Shown: positions 49,254-60,385 of the stretch, piece after piece
Layout: each line of letters starts with the position of its first letter
Numbering within the stretch: the stretch's first letter is position 1
Assembly: GCA_000827205.1 (NCBI GenBank)
Contig: KN832554.1
Location: forward strand, 551,263 to 615,262
Direction of reading: 5' to 3'
Length of the DNA: 64,000 nt
Origin: Plicaturopsis crispa FD-325 SS-3
Taxonomy: Eukaryota > Basidiomycota > Agaricomycetes > Amylocorticiales > Amylocorticiaceae
Program-made: the position numbers and the translations under genes
Notes under the pieces: generated by a model
The model's input: the letters and a program-made list of their open reading frames with translations, nothing else
What the model was told of the DNA's origin: nothing
The model's database searches: none

Positions 49254-50730
49254 CTACCTCCGCTGGGACCAGAAAAACTTCAAGAACGCGCGTTTGTCCT
49301 CCCACCCCATGCCAGTCCGTTTCAGCTTCCCGATCTGGGCTATGAGTGCGGCGCAGGCCTCCGAGAGCTCGTCAGTGACGGCGCCCATACTGGACCCCGA
49401 GAGCACCTCGCTCAGCATGAACGATCCAGAGCTGGGCGAGTCAGACGGCGCAAGGAGCCGGATGGAGATCGGCAGGGGTGCGAGCGTGGTGGCGAGTTTC
49501 AGGAAATGGCCGAGGGGGTTCAAGACATGCGACGGTATGGGACGTGCGAGCGTCGGTGCAAGGTTGGTTGGCGAGTCGTATCTGCATTAGTATCATATTA
49601 GCGTGCAATGAAACAAAACTCTGTTACCCTAATGCCTGGCACGCACCGGACACACATCACGAACACCTTGTATCCTTTAACAGGGAGCCGCGCTGCGCCG
49701 AAGACGTCCGCAAACCTTAGCAGGCCACGCCCATTGCTCGTGGTGCACTCCGGAAAGACGACGACCGGCCGTTTCGCCCTGAGCCTGATGTCATCGAGAC
49801 TGCGCGGTGGGGCTGCGCCGGGGAAGGGCGGCGCGCAGCCTGTGAGGCGTATCATCTGCAGCAAGGACACTTCGTGGAAGCCGAGTATCGGGGCACGTAT
49901 GATAGGCGCGCGCACGGAGGAGATGTTGGCGGAACCTGTTCCGGTGCGCCGGCCTGGCGTATGTGTGATGGGTGAATGAGTTTCTGACGTGACGTCTTGG
50001 GGTTCTGCTACGGGAAGAACAAAGATTGGGTTGCACCTTGGGGAACGCATGCGTGTATCAGAACGAGGCCGTGACAGCCCAGGAAAACGGAGAAACGAAC
50101 TTTATGGCGAGCCATAATAGCTCAATCCAGGACACCCAGTTCGAGACGATGATGTCACCTGCCTTCGGTGACCACGGCTCATTATTTTGAGCGCCTCTCC
50201 TGCTCTAATTCATAAGTTCCAGGACGGGAGGGACCGAAGGACGCGTACCCTCGTTTTCTGGAGACGACTTGGACAGGTATCCAATACAAGCCCGACAGCA
50301 AGAGGACTATTCGCGCAATCAATGCAGTCAGCGCATGGGCTATAGTACGATATAGAATCGGCACTGGAATCTAGTATCGTGAGCAACATGGGGATAGGTC
50401 TAGCACATTCTGAGCTCACAAAGACCAGGCATATGCCCCGCACTACCACAACGTATAGTAGGGTCGCCGCTATCAAAAGTACTGTCCGAATCGCCGCGAG
50501 CACATATCCGAACGGAAGAAGGGCATTTGCAAGGGCATTAGAGCCCAGAGGTGGGAGTGGGGTGAGAAATGGCTATTCGTGCACCACTAGAACTTGAGCA
50601 GGTATTACAGCGCGAAAAATTCGTGGAGGTTGACCTGTATGCCTGTCCCCGGATCCTGCCCATGGTGTTAGTTCATCGCGCAGTAGATACTCGTAGCGAG
50701 ACCTACCCGATACGCAGAGAATTTCTCCAT
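49254..50730 (-). CDS. PlsC-like lysophospholipid acyltransferase (Vps66-like)
   Basis: Predicted exons 50707-50730, 50635-50655, 50420-50572, 50249-50370, 50101-50202, 49647-50036, 49254-49581 (379 aa). It starts MEKFSAYRDPGTGIQPFLTP. Membrane helices follow (VLAAIRTVLLIAATLLYVVV; ALTALIARIVLLLSGLYW), then the acyltransferase segment: GDIIVSNWVSWIELLWLAIK, PIFVLP, FPECTTSNGRGLLRF and LPVKGYKVFV. The tail has IGKLKRTGMGWEDKRAFL. Members act in ER lipid remodelling. The usual HX4D catalytic motif is replaced by SNWVSWIE, and motif III reads FPECTT instead of FPEGTT. I believe the latter is normal for the fungal subfamily; the former makes activity uncertain. The second exon is only 21 nt. Confidence 0.82.
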
Positions 50731-51072
50731 GATTGCAATTGACAGCAAAACGATGAACTTGTATATAGATGAATACGCGACGAGATTTTTGGATGAGCAG
50801 TGGTAGGCAGACTTAGGGGCTATAGCCATCTCGGTCACGTCCCGTAGAGTTCTAACGCGACTCGGACGCGCTCGCCGACTAGCTTCAAGAATCAAGTTGA
50901 CTCTTGAGAAGGAGAGTGCGCACTGCGCAGGGGAAGTATTATTGCTGGGGTGTGTACTTAAGCTGCTCTCTTTCAATGGCTGTAATACTTACTTTCTGAG
51001 TAGACGCCTGGGCTGGCCGTAGTGACCGTCACGGTCGTCGCGCGGAACACCTTTAAAAGTGCGAAGAGATAG
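50731..51072. promoter_or_regulatory. Divergent intergenic region acyltransferase / oxygenase B
   Basis: 342 bp. I searched it for a missing first exon of BRF1 (the first Cys pair of a zinc ribbon) and found none. Confidence 0.4.
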
Positions 51073-52654
51073 ATGCAGAGCGCAGCTGCAGAAGAGGCTA
51101 TTCACCCATTGGTGGAGACTCAGGACGATGCTATGAATGTGGATTCTGTGGTTGCCGCAGGCGCCGTATGCAAATCCGATTCTACCGAGCCCAGCGTCCC
51201 CTGTTACGGAGATGGCAGCAATATGGATGTGCAGAGAGCGGATAGCGCGAGGAAGAATGGCGTTGAAGACTCGGAACCAGAAGAATCTGTCGTAGAAAAC
51301 CCCTCCTTAGACATCAGGGTAAGCAAACTTATCACACCCTCGTACGACCTTCTGACTTGAATATCTGCAGGGTAGCCTGGAGAGAATACTGTCCGGTCCG
51401 CTTGACTTTTCCGGAACGTTCTCTTTCTACGGCTCTTACCCCGACGCGCCCAATCCATTCCTCCGTGTCGAGGGTCTCGGCGATGTTGGCTTGCCTCTCT
51501 CTACCCGTGATGCGCAGGCTATCATCGTCCATAGCAAGCATGCGCCATTCGGAAAAGGGGAACGCACGGTCGTGGATACGACTATCAGAGATACTTGGGA
51601 AATCGACGCGTCTCAGGTACACATAGACAATCCGGCGTGGAACACCTGGATGGAAAGTGTTGTCCGAGAAGTATGCGGGACGTTGGGAGTCGATTGCAAG
51701 TCGAGTAAGCCACGGTTTGAACCATACAAACTGTTGCTGTATGAGACGGGCTCACAGTATGTTATGCATTCCTCCGCATCTTGCGCATGCTCACGTTGGT
51801 AACAGCTTCTTGCCTCACCAAGAGTAGGTCTATCGTCGCGCATGTTGTACGGTCAGCTGACAGCGATCTACAGCACCGAAAAGGCGGCTGGAATGTTCGC
51901 AACTATTGTCGTAGTGCTGCCATCGTATTTTACAGGCGGCAAAGCCGTCCTGTCTCACGGTGAACTGAGCGCCACAATGGATTGCGGTGGACCCAAGAAC
52001 CGCACGCAAACATCCGTCCTCTCGTGGTATACCGACGTGAAGCACGAAATCAAGCCCATTACCTCGGGCTACCGGCTGGCCATCTCGTACAATCTCCTCC
52101 ACACGAACCCTGCCGCCATCCGTCCATCGTTGCCCGACTCACACGTTGCCGTTGGGAAGCTACGGCACCTCTTTCTGTCTTGGAAACAGATCGACGAGGC
52201 GCCCTCCAAGATCGTATACCTGTTGGCGCACCAGTACGCTCAGGCGACTTTAAAACGGACTGCGATGAAAGGCGTAGACGCACACAAGCTGGCACTACTC
52301 GAAGCGCTTGCCAAGAAGCACAACTTTCATGTTGCGCTGGCGAGCGTGGAGTGCCATGTCCACGGGATAGGGATCGACTATGGCCCTAGTCATCACTGCG
52401 GTCATCACAAAGCCGACATACCAATGGGCGAGATCTTATCGCGCAAAATGACGATCACTCATCTCGTCGATCTAGAAGGAAATTTAATCAGGGAGAAACT
52501 CCCACTTTATGATATCAAGCGTAAGGAGGTCGAGAGTGTGGAACTGTCGTGGAGGAGAACACGATTGTCTCCGAGGTTGTGTTCGGCGAGACGTCGGGCG
52601 GCGCTGCCATGGTGCAGGGGTCGTACGTTGGCCAGGGATCCAGTGCGTACTTAG
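51073..52654 (+). CDS. Truncated 2OG-Fe(II) oxygenase-type paralogue (copy B)
   Basis: Exons 51073-51318, 51371-51756, 51806-51823, 51874-52654; the last runs out of homology at about 52540 and stops at 52654. It parallels copy A: NPSLDIRG start, VEGLGDVGLPLSTRDAQAII, ETGSHFLPHQDTEK (iron-binding HxD), FATIVVVLPSYFTGG, SVLSWYTDVKHEI, GYRLAISYNLLHT. Splice sites around the 18-nt exon match those of copy A. One intron of copy A (43646-43693) is absent here, the sequence reading straight through. Similarity ends after about 385 residues, and BRF1 coding sequence begins in another frame a few bases later, so the ~800-residue C-terminal half of copy A is missing. The oxygenase core could still fold; whether it is expressed is unknown. 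Confidence 0.75.
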
Positions 52655-54324
52655 CGTCAACCCCGCCTTTTTAAATGCTAATAAGGATGTAGCTCGTGCG
52701 AGGATGAGTGGGCCATTCGGAAACAGGGGCAGCAGCGAGTCGAGGGAACAGACCATTGCGAACGGTACGCGCTACATGTTACCTTTCCGTGAAGAGGGGT
52801 GTCTCACCCATCACACAATAGCAAGTCGCAAGATACAGAGCATAGCGACTATTCTGCGGCTATCCGAGGTGGTGTGCCTAGCCGCGACACGACTATATAC
52901 CCTTGCCGTCGAGCACAAATTTACCAAGGGCCGGAAAAGCCTCAACGTCGTCGCCGTCTGCCTCTATGTCGCCTGCCGACAAAAGGAGACGCGAAACTAC
53001 ATGCTTATCGATTTCTCCGACCTACTCCAAGTACGCCCTCTTCGTAATATCCAAATGCCCCTTTAATTAATGACGCCTACAGGTCAACGTCTTCGAGCTC
53101 GGGCACACTTACCTACAACTCGTGCAGACGCTCAATCTACGACTGCCCCTCATAGATCCCGCGCACTACATCTCGCGCTTCGCCGCGCTCCTCGAATTTG
53201 GTGACGCCACGCACCAGGTCGCCGCGGACGCTGTGCGGCTCGTGCAGCGCTTCGACCGCGACTGGATGACGCGCGGGCGGCGCCCAGCGGGGATATGCGG
53301 CGCCGCGCTCCTCCTCGCCGCGCGCATGAACAACTTCCGGCGCAGCGTGCAGGAGATCGTGCAGGTCGTGAAGATTGCGGACACGACACTCAAGAAGCGG
53401 CTGGACGAGTTCGGGAAGACGCCCAGCGGCGCGCTGACGCTGGCGGACTTTAGGAACGTGTGGCTGGAGGACGAGATGGACCCGCCAGCTTTCACGCAGG
53501 GGAAGGAGAGGGAAGAGGAGGGCGGAAAGAAGACAAAGACAAAAACGGGCCAGAAAAAGAAACGGAAACGGAAGAGGGGGGAGGATAGCGAAGACGACGA
53601 GGATGTCGAGGGTGCAGAAGACGTGGAGACGGACGCGCAACTGCAGTCTACTCCCGCGCCAGTTGACTCTGCCCTCTTGACAGAGGGCATCTTGGCTGGC
53701 GCCGTGGACCCAACCCCGCTCTTTATCCCTGAACCCGCTCCTGAGCCAGACTCAGAGAATGCAAACATCGATCCTGCGCTCCTTCCTCCACCCACGCTCT
53801 CTCCCCCGCCACCACCTCAGTCCTCCAGTCCTCCCCCCGACACTACCGCCGACGAGAACACCCTCATTGAGGAAGTAGACAACGTGCTTACGGACGAGGT
53901 CTCGACGTTTCTTCATAACCCCCAAGGCGCCATGCTCGCAGGTGCGCTGGACGAGGCCGAACAGCGACGGCTCGCGCACATCGAGGTCGGCGACGAGCTG
54001 CTCGGTCTCGACGAAGATGAGCTCGATGCGTTCCTACTCACCGAGGACGAGGTGAAGATCAAGGAGCGCGTGTGGGTGGAGTTGAACAAGGAATATCTCG
54101 AGGCGCTAGCAGGTCAGTCGTCTTGGCTCACAAATCTTGTATTCCTTGATCTTTGCATTTGCTGAACGGTCCCCGCTGCAGCAAAAGGCGAACAAGAGGA
54201 ATCGGGTTCATCTATATGGGCGATATACTGTAAAAAAATTATTTGCAAAACAAGTCGTAAAACGAGGTATTTTTTTCACAAGTTCACGCATACCTGCTTG
54301 TCACCTTCAACAAGTGTGTTTTGA
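52537..54324 (+). CDS. BRF1: BRF1 (TFIIIB subunit), 5' incomplete and 3' altered
   Basis: Predicted exons <52537-52642, 52693-52764, 52822-53030, 53083-54112, 54182-54324 (519 aa as far as seen). The first recognisable residues are CGTVVEENTIVSEV, the second Cys knuckle of the TFIIB-type zinc ribbon; the first knuckle and start codon are not in view. Cyclin-like repeats follow (RARMSGPFGNRG, SLAAT-like VCLAATRLYTLAVEHKF, LNVVAVCLYVACR, then FDRDWMTRGRRPAGICGAAL). A Lys/Glu-rich linker leads to the Brf1 homology block (ELDAFLLTEDEVKIKERVW). The last exon departs from the family after AKGEQEESG, where a TIR element starts. Brf1 recruits RNA polymerase III with TBP. The open frame shows no internal decay. 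Confidence 0.75.
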
Positions 54325-55125
54325 GGCTTCTCATGCTCTGCGTACCTGCGAGCTCAGAAAAACACATGTTGCTGGTAAGGATACTGTTTTTACCGCATGT
54401 AGCAGCAGTGCACTGACGTGAATACACAAGGCGCTGGAGATGCTACTAGCTGCCCAAGGGACGGCGGCGGCGCCGCCCTAGGCGCGCTGTGGCAGGCCGG
54501 CTCTGCCGTGCATTCCCCACCGGTGAGCACCGACATCACTCATGGACGCCCGGCATTAATGACTGTGGCGGCGAGCTCAGGCTGCATCAAGCCAGGTGGG
54601 CGGCACTGGCGCACGGTGCGAGCGCTCCGCCGCCGCCGCCGCCCCAGTATCCAGTGCGATGACATGGGCTCCCTGCTCTGTAGACCGCAGCGGCGAGCAG
54701 CCCTAAGCCACGGGCGTGCGGGCTCAACAGCCGCTCGAGTCCTGAGCATGCCCCGGTGCGGGGTGTGTCGGGATAGTCCGTGGATGCGCCATGGTCACTT
54801 TACAGGCCGTGAAGGAGCCGCCTCGTCTGCTGAGCACCGTGGCTCGGACGGCGGAATCAGGACGGCAGTACCCAGGTACTCATTGCTCAATAATGATGAC
54901 CGTACTCCGAGTCTCCGACAGCTTGTGTGCATCCCATGGACATCGAGCACTTGTGTAAAGCTCTGAATCACCACTTGTGAGAATAAACCATGCAGGATTC
55001 CGACTTGTTGCAATGTAGACTCGCCGGCAGTCGAACTTGTTGGAAAATGGCTTGTCATTTCCGCCACCACTCGTGTAAATCGGCCAATTATTGGACATTA
55101 ATTTTTTTACAGTATATGTGCCATA
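54215..55125. mobile_element. Candidate DNA transposon derivative with ~26-bp TIRs
   Basis: 54216-54242 and 55100-55124 form inverted repeats sharing ATATACTGTAAAAAAATTA, with three mismatches further out (ATGGGCG against ATGGCAC). They enclose ~860 bp: A/T-rich margins around a GC-rich, locally palindromic core (54455-54500), with no transposase frame. The left end lies inside the last BRF1 exon. No target duplication is obvious, so the exact ends are approximate. Confidence 0.5.
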
Positions 55126-55340
55126 AAAAGTCATACGAAGTCGTGCTCAGACTTTCGGTGACTTTTGCTAGCCAACAGTGCGACTTTTCGTTTTTACTGA
55201 GAGTCTCAGTCACGGCTGTGGCGCGGCATTTTCCACCAGCCCGAAACGCGATCATGTGCAGCCCGGGACTCTTTGTTTATCGACTGTAAAGTCCGGCGTA
55301 TAAATTCTTTTCTTGTGCACTTCAGTCGTCCCCCCTTTCT

Positions 55341-56875
55341 CTCCTCCCTCCCACACGTCGTTCGATATTGGGGAGCGTCTGGTCAACACCCCGAGAATGT
55401 TTAAAGCGGTTTCGTAGGGATGCTGCCAAGAGCTGATAGCAATGGTGAGTTCTCGTACGCGACGAACGTGAGGGACGCGCTGGGCGACGCTGAGCGCCTA
55501 GCGACCTCTCGAGCAGCTCGCGTCGCCTGGCATCCTCGTGTTCTAGCAGTATTTAACCATTCATGCTGCTGACATCCATCCATGCCACGGCAGGAACTTC
55601 TCAACAACGCGCGCCTTGAGCTCGCTCTCCTCCCTTCCACACGTCCGTCGGTATTAGGGAGCGTCTGGACCCGGGTTGGTCGGGATGCTGCCATGAGCAG
55701 AATCAAGTGGTGCGTGCTCATTTTTACGCGACGAACGTNNNNNNNNNNNNNNNNNNNNNNNNNNNNNNNNNNNNNNNNNNNNNNNNNNNNNNNNNNNNNN
55801 NNNNNNNNNNNNNNNNNNNNNNNNNNNNNNNNNNNNNNNNNNNNNNNNNNNNNNNNNNNNNNNNNNNNNNNNNNNNNNNNNNNNNNNNNNNNNNNNNNNN
55901 NNNNNNNNNNNNNNNNNNNNNNNNNNNNNNNNNNNNNNNNNNNNNNNNNNNNNNNNNNNNNNNNNNNNNNNNNNNNNNNNNNNNNNNNNNNNNNNNNNNN
56001 NNNNNNNNNNNNNNNNNNNNNNNNNNNNNNNNNNNNNNNNNNNNNNNNNNNNNNNNNNNNNNNNNNNNNNNNNNNNNNNNNNNNNNNNNNNNNNNNNNNN
56101 NNNNNNNNNNNNNNNNNNNNNNNNNNNNNNNNNNNNNNNNNNNNNNNNNNNNNNNNNNNNNNNNNNNNNNNNNNNNNNNNNNNNNNNNNNNNNNNNNNNN
56201 NNNNNNNNNNNNNNNNNNNNNNNNNNNNNNNNNNNNNNNNNNNNNNNNNNNNNNNNNNNNNNNNNNNNNNNNNNNNNNNNNNNNNNNNNNNNNNNNNNNN
56301 NNNNNNNNNNNNNNNNNNNNNNNNNNNNNNNNNNNNNNNNNNNNNNNNNNNNNNNNNNNNNNNNNNNNNNNNNNNNNNNNNNNNNNNNNNNNNNNNNNNN
56401 NNNNNNNNNNNNNNNNNNNNNNNNNNNNNNNNNNNNNNNNNNNNNNNNNNNNNNNNNNNNNNNNNNNNNNNNNNNNNNNNNNNNNNNNNNNNNNNNNNNN
56501 NNNNNNNNNNNNNNNNNNNNNNNNNNNNNNNNNNNNNNNNNNNNNNNNNNNNNNNNNNNNCTGTTGATTGACTTCAGCTGCTGACATCCTTCCATGCAGC
56601 GGCAGGAACTTCTAACCAACGCGTGCCTTGAGCGCGCTCTCCTCCCTTTCACACGTCCTTCGATATTAGGGAGCGTCTAGACACGGGTTGGTCGGGATGC
56701 TGCCAAGAGCAGAATCAAACAGTGCGTTCTCATTTTTACGCGTCGAACGCGAGGGACGCGCTGGGCGGCGTTGAGCGCCTAGCGACCTCTCGAGCAGCTC
56801 GCGTCGCCTAGCGTGCTCGCGTTCCAGCGTTGTTGATTGATTCCTGCTGCTGACATCCGTCTGTGTGAGAGCAGA
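55341..56875. repeat. Tandem repeat, unit ~286 bp, spanning an assembly gap
   Basis: The block beginning CTCCTCCC...CACACGTC recurs at 55341, 55627 and 56639. The first two are 286 bp apart, and each carries the same order of landmarks (GGGAGCGTCT, GGGATGCTGCCA, AGCGCCTAGCGACCTCTCGA, CTGCTGACATCC). Bases 55739-56560 are unknown; the repeat runs into the gap from both sides, so the true copy number is undetermined. No coding capacity seen. Confidence 0.75.
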
Positions 56876-56928
56876 AAGTCCTGAACGACGCGCGCTGTCA
56901 ACAGCACTCCGATCAGTTTGCTGCGAAC

Positions 56929-57059
56929 GCAGATACAGCCTAGCACTCACGCGTGCCGTCCTATCTCTCGCGCGCTCCGGCCTTGCTCCCTTGCTCACCA
57001 TCCCAGCTCCCGCGCGCGCCAATCCTGCGCCAATTCTCCTATCTTTCGCGCGGGCCAGC
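56929..57059 (+). repeat. Direct repeat, left copy, flanking the Psf1/F-box chimera
   Basis: 131 bp nearly identical to 58837-58968 in the same orientation, beginning GCAGATACAGCC and ending CGCGCGGGCCAGC. The two copies bracket the chimeric gene fragment block. Confidence 0.7.
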
Positions 57060-57186
57060 GCACCGTCCCAGCTTCTGCGCGTACCGTCTCAGCTCCTGCA
57101 GCTACCGTGGACGGCAGCCCAGTTTCCGCCATCGTTTCGTGCAAAATTTTGTGCACGAGTTCCTGAACCTTGACTCTCAAATGCTG

Positions 57187-58836
57187 GCTCGGTGCCACAC
57201 GAGAGGTCTACTCTCTCAAATACAACGACTCGCTAGTCCGTTCCATCATCCGCGAGCAGCGCGACCTCGACAAACACATCCGAGCTCTAGAAGCTACGCT
57301 ACCCGCCGATGCCCACGCCGACCCAGACCACATCCCGCTCGCGCTGCTCCTCTACCAGACCGCGATAGCGCGCAACAAGCGCTCCCTGCTCACGTACCAC
57401 GCGCACCGCTCGGACTGCCTGCGCGACATGTACTGGGCGACCGGCTGCGCGCAGCCGCACCTGCTCGGCGACGCGGACACGCGCGCGAAGCTCGCGCCGC
57501 ACGAGGTCAACTTCCTGCGCGCGTACGCGGCGTCGACGATCGCGTTCCGCGAGACGCTCGCCGCTGAGCTCGACATCACCGCAGGCATCACGCACCCGCC
57601 GAAGGACCTACGTGTGCATGTGCGTGTCGTACGCGACTGCGAGACGATACAGACGGAGCTCGGCGCGGTGGACTTTACGAAGGGCCAGCGGTTTCTTATA
57701 CGACTGCAGCGACCCCGTGCGCAAGGCGTTCAACTGGCTTACAAACGCCCGGGACTCAGAGCTGAGCATCACGCTCGTGGCGCCGGAGCAGAGCGCGCGT
57801 CTGGCAGGCGTGGTGAGTATCCTCCTGACGCGCGTGACGTAGTTTGGTGATCGAGGCGCAGCCGAGCCCCTACACGCGAGACGGCGACGACAAAACGAGA
57901 CGCCTCCTGGCGTCTCGTTGTCGCTTTCCGGCCGCCGCCCCCGCCGCCTTCCTCCACCCACGGCCCTGGCGTCTCGCGTGGGCTGCGAGGCCGTGAACGC
58001 GAGACAACGAGACGCCTCCTGGCGTCTCGTCTTCGCTTTCCCCCCGCCGCCGCCTCCTTCCTCCACCCACGGCACACCACCACGGCCCTGGCGTCTCGCG
58101 CGGGCTGCGAGCCTGTGAACGCGAGACGGCGACGACACAACAAGACGCCAGGAGGCGTCTCGTCGTCGCTTTCCCGCCGCCGCCCCCGCCGCCTTTCTTC
58201 ACCCCGTGCACGCGAGACGGCGACGACGAGACGAGACGCCAGCAGGCGTCTCGTTGTCGTCACTCTACCCGCCGCCCCCGCCGCCCTCCACCCTCAGCAA
58301 ACCACGACGGGCCCGCCGTCTCGCGCGCGCACGCAAGACGACACGCCGCCGCCGCCTTTTCTCCCACCGCGCAGCAGCGCAAATCCCCCTTAGTGCAAAA
58401 TTACGGGTGCAACGTCTCGTGCGCGCCGCCGCCCCTCCCTTCGCGCGTCGAGCACGATGATGGGGATGCGGGGCTGACGGGGTTTCGCGATGCGTTCGCT
58501 GAGGCGCCCGAGTTGAAGGCTATGAAGCTGTCGCTCACGCGTCTGCCCACGGGCGGCACGCGGCTCTCTGCGACTATCAGGAGGCTAGACGTCAGCCTCA
58601 CGACGTACACCGCCCCGCCGTCCTTCTCAGCCTCCTCATTCATCTCCCTCATCGACGGCTTACCGTTGCTCACAGACCTCTCCGTCACGCTCGCCTCCTC
58701 GGATCTAAGAGAGTTCATACCGGAACCGTACTTGGCGCGGATCGCATCCGCACCGCACCTCAAGTCGCTGACGCTCGCCGTCTCGCCCGAGTCGTCGAGA
58801 GCCGGAACGCTCCGAGCGAGGCGAATGTCCAGCAGC
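57187..58836 (+). pseudogene. Broken Psf1 (GINS) / F-box chimera
   Basis: 57187-57700 encodes, in one frame, most of GINS subunit Psf1: KYNDSLVRSIIREQRDLDKH, ARNKRSLLTYHAHRSD, LRDMYWATGC, LAPHEVNFLRAYA, THPPKDLRVHVRVVRDC, IQTELGAVDFTKGQRFL. The N-terminal ~30 residues and the C-terminal domain are missing. At ~57702 the sequence switches to the F-box gene of 33022: one piece at 57702-57863 (DPVRKAFNWL, SITLVAP) and another at 58447-58790 (FRDAFAEAPELKAMKLSL, LDVSLTTYTAPPSFSASSF), with a possible third scrap at 58791-58825. Between the two F-box pieces lies a hairpin minisatellite. No single frame crosses the block. Intact Psf1 is essential and presumably lies elsewhere. Confidence 0.85.
57877..58265. 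repeat. GC-rich minisatellite with hairpin-forming units
   Basis: Four irregular units carry an 8-bp stem GAGACGCC / GGCGTCTC around a 4-base loop, at 57897, 58009, 58142 (one stem mismatch) and 58233. Loops are TCCT, TCCT, AGGA and AGCA. Between hairpins, CGCGAGACGGCGACGAC and CCGCCGCCCCCGCCGCC blocks repeat. It sits exactly between the two F-box pieces of the chimera. Confidence 0.75.
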
Positions 58837-58968
58837 GCAGATACAGCCCAGCACTCACTCGTGCCGTCTCATCTCTCGCGCGCTCCGACCTTGCTCCCTT
58901 GCTCACCATCCCAGCTCCCGCGCGCGCCAATCCTGCACAAATTCTCCTATATTTCGCGCGGGCCAGCC
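58837..58968 (+). repeat. Direct repeat, right copy
   Basis: Partner of 56929-57059. Shorter scraps of the same GC-rich family (CCCAGCTCCCGC, TTTCGCGCGGGCCA) recur at about 59987-60230. Confidence 0.7.
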
Positions 58969-60385
58969 CCAGCTCCTGCGCGTACCTATGAGGGTCAAAC
59001 TGCACATTTAATTGACCGCGCGCGCGCGCAAACTTCGGAGCGCGCAAATCAAGTTTTTTTCGTATCTTGTGCATATTTCGTGTCTACATCGAAAGTAGGG
59101 GTTCGTGGACCTTGTACCGTAACTAGTGGGTGTTCCCAAGCCATACCTAACCATAAATAAGCCTTGAATGTAAGAGAAATGGGGTCAAGCCTAAAATTTG
59201 ATAACTTGAGCACTGATATTTCCTGAGGAAGACAGAAGCTAAGTGCAGCTCGTAGAGGATGAAAGTAAATGAACACACCAGTGTGCTGATACTGGTGAGG
59301 CAAATCGGTACAGGGTCTGGCTACACTGGCATATGGCCGTGGCTAACCAGACAAGGTCTACAGGTTCATAATCAGACACTGATTTACATTGAAAATCGGA
59401 CACACCCAGCAGTACAGGCATGTCTGCCCCGTACCCAAGCCCCGACGCCTTAGAAATATGGGGCTATGCACACACGCACCGAGGTTGGCAGGCCAGTGGC
59501 TACTAGGGTAGGGCCGAGTCCGAGTCAATGGAACCGGAGTGGTGGCAGCAACAAGTGACCATACACAAAGACCTAAGTAGGCAATGCGAGAAGGTCCATA
59601 TAGGGAATGTTGTCCTGCTGTCCGGCAGCGGGCGTCCAATCCTTCGTGCTGTATCATAGAGGTCGGCGACGTTGAGGGCAAGTTGTTTATCGTCCGTCGC
59701 AGTGGCCGGATATCGGAGTCGGCACTCGGAATCCAAGCCAAACACCGTCGTCGCCATGACTGACGACGACCTCGAGCTCACAGGTATTAATGTCATGATG
59801 GAATGTCGGTGGCCATAAGGGAAGGCACTTGAAGGCTTGGGGAACCCTAGTAGTAAGTAGTTTCTAGTAATACATTCTATTTTGCGCGCGCACTTGAATT
59901 GCGCGCCCGAGTTATGCGCGGAAATAATTAAAAGTGCACTTGGCCCACCATACGTACCAGGTCTTGCGCGCATTAGCCATTGGCCCAGCTTCCATGCATC
60001 CCAGCTCCCGCACGCGCCATCCCAGCTCCTGCGCGTGCCAGTCCTCCGCGAACCTTCCTGTTTTTCGCGCGGGCCATCTAACATCCAGCATGCACCGACC
60101 TTGGTCTAGCGATTACTGGCCCAGCTCTTGCGCGTACCGGCCAGCCCAGCTCCCCTGCACGCCATCCCAGCTCCCGCGGATGCCTGTCCTCTGCGAACCG
60201 TCCTATCTCTCGCGCGAACCATCCCACATCCAGCGAGCACCGGCCTTAGTTCTGCGCTTTGCGCAGCAGCCGAAACAACTCAACGTTGGCCCAGGCTATA
60301 TAGATAAGTAGAAAGACGATTCGTACAGATAGCATCTAGAAGGCAGATATACAACATCTGGGTTACAATAGATCAAGTGTCCCAA
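58969..60385. other. Repeat-derived intergenic region
   Basis: No gene recognised. It contains the degenerate inverted pair and, at 59987-60230, several scraps of the GC-rich repeat that also forms the direct repeats. Confidence 0.55.
58995..59940. repeat. Degenerate inverted repeat pair
   Basis: The stretch near 58998-59050 (GCACATTTAATTGACCGCGC, GAGCGCGCAAATCAAG) resembles the reverse complement of 59878-59940 (GCACTTTTAATTATTTCCGC, GGGCGCGCAATTCAAG), with many mismatches. The ~830 bp between them encode nothing recognisable. It may be an old element. Confidence 0.3.

Noticed and set aside
55582-56652. Very long open frames around 55.6-56.6 kb
   Set aside because: They are created by the run of unknown bases; the real sequence at both ends is tandem repeat.
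57877-58265. CRISPR-like appearance of the regular hairpin repeats
   Set aside because: Eukaryotic context, irregular spacing, GC-rich simple-sequence spacers and no cas genes; it is a minisatellite.
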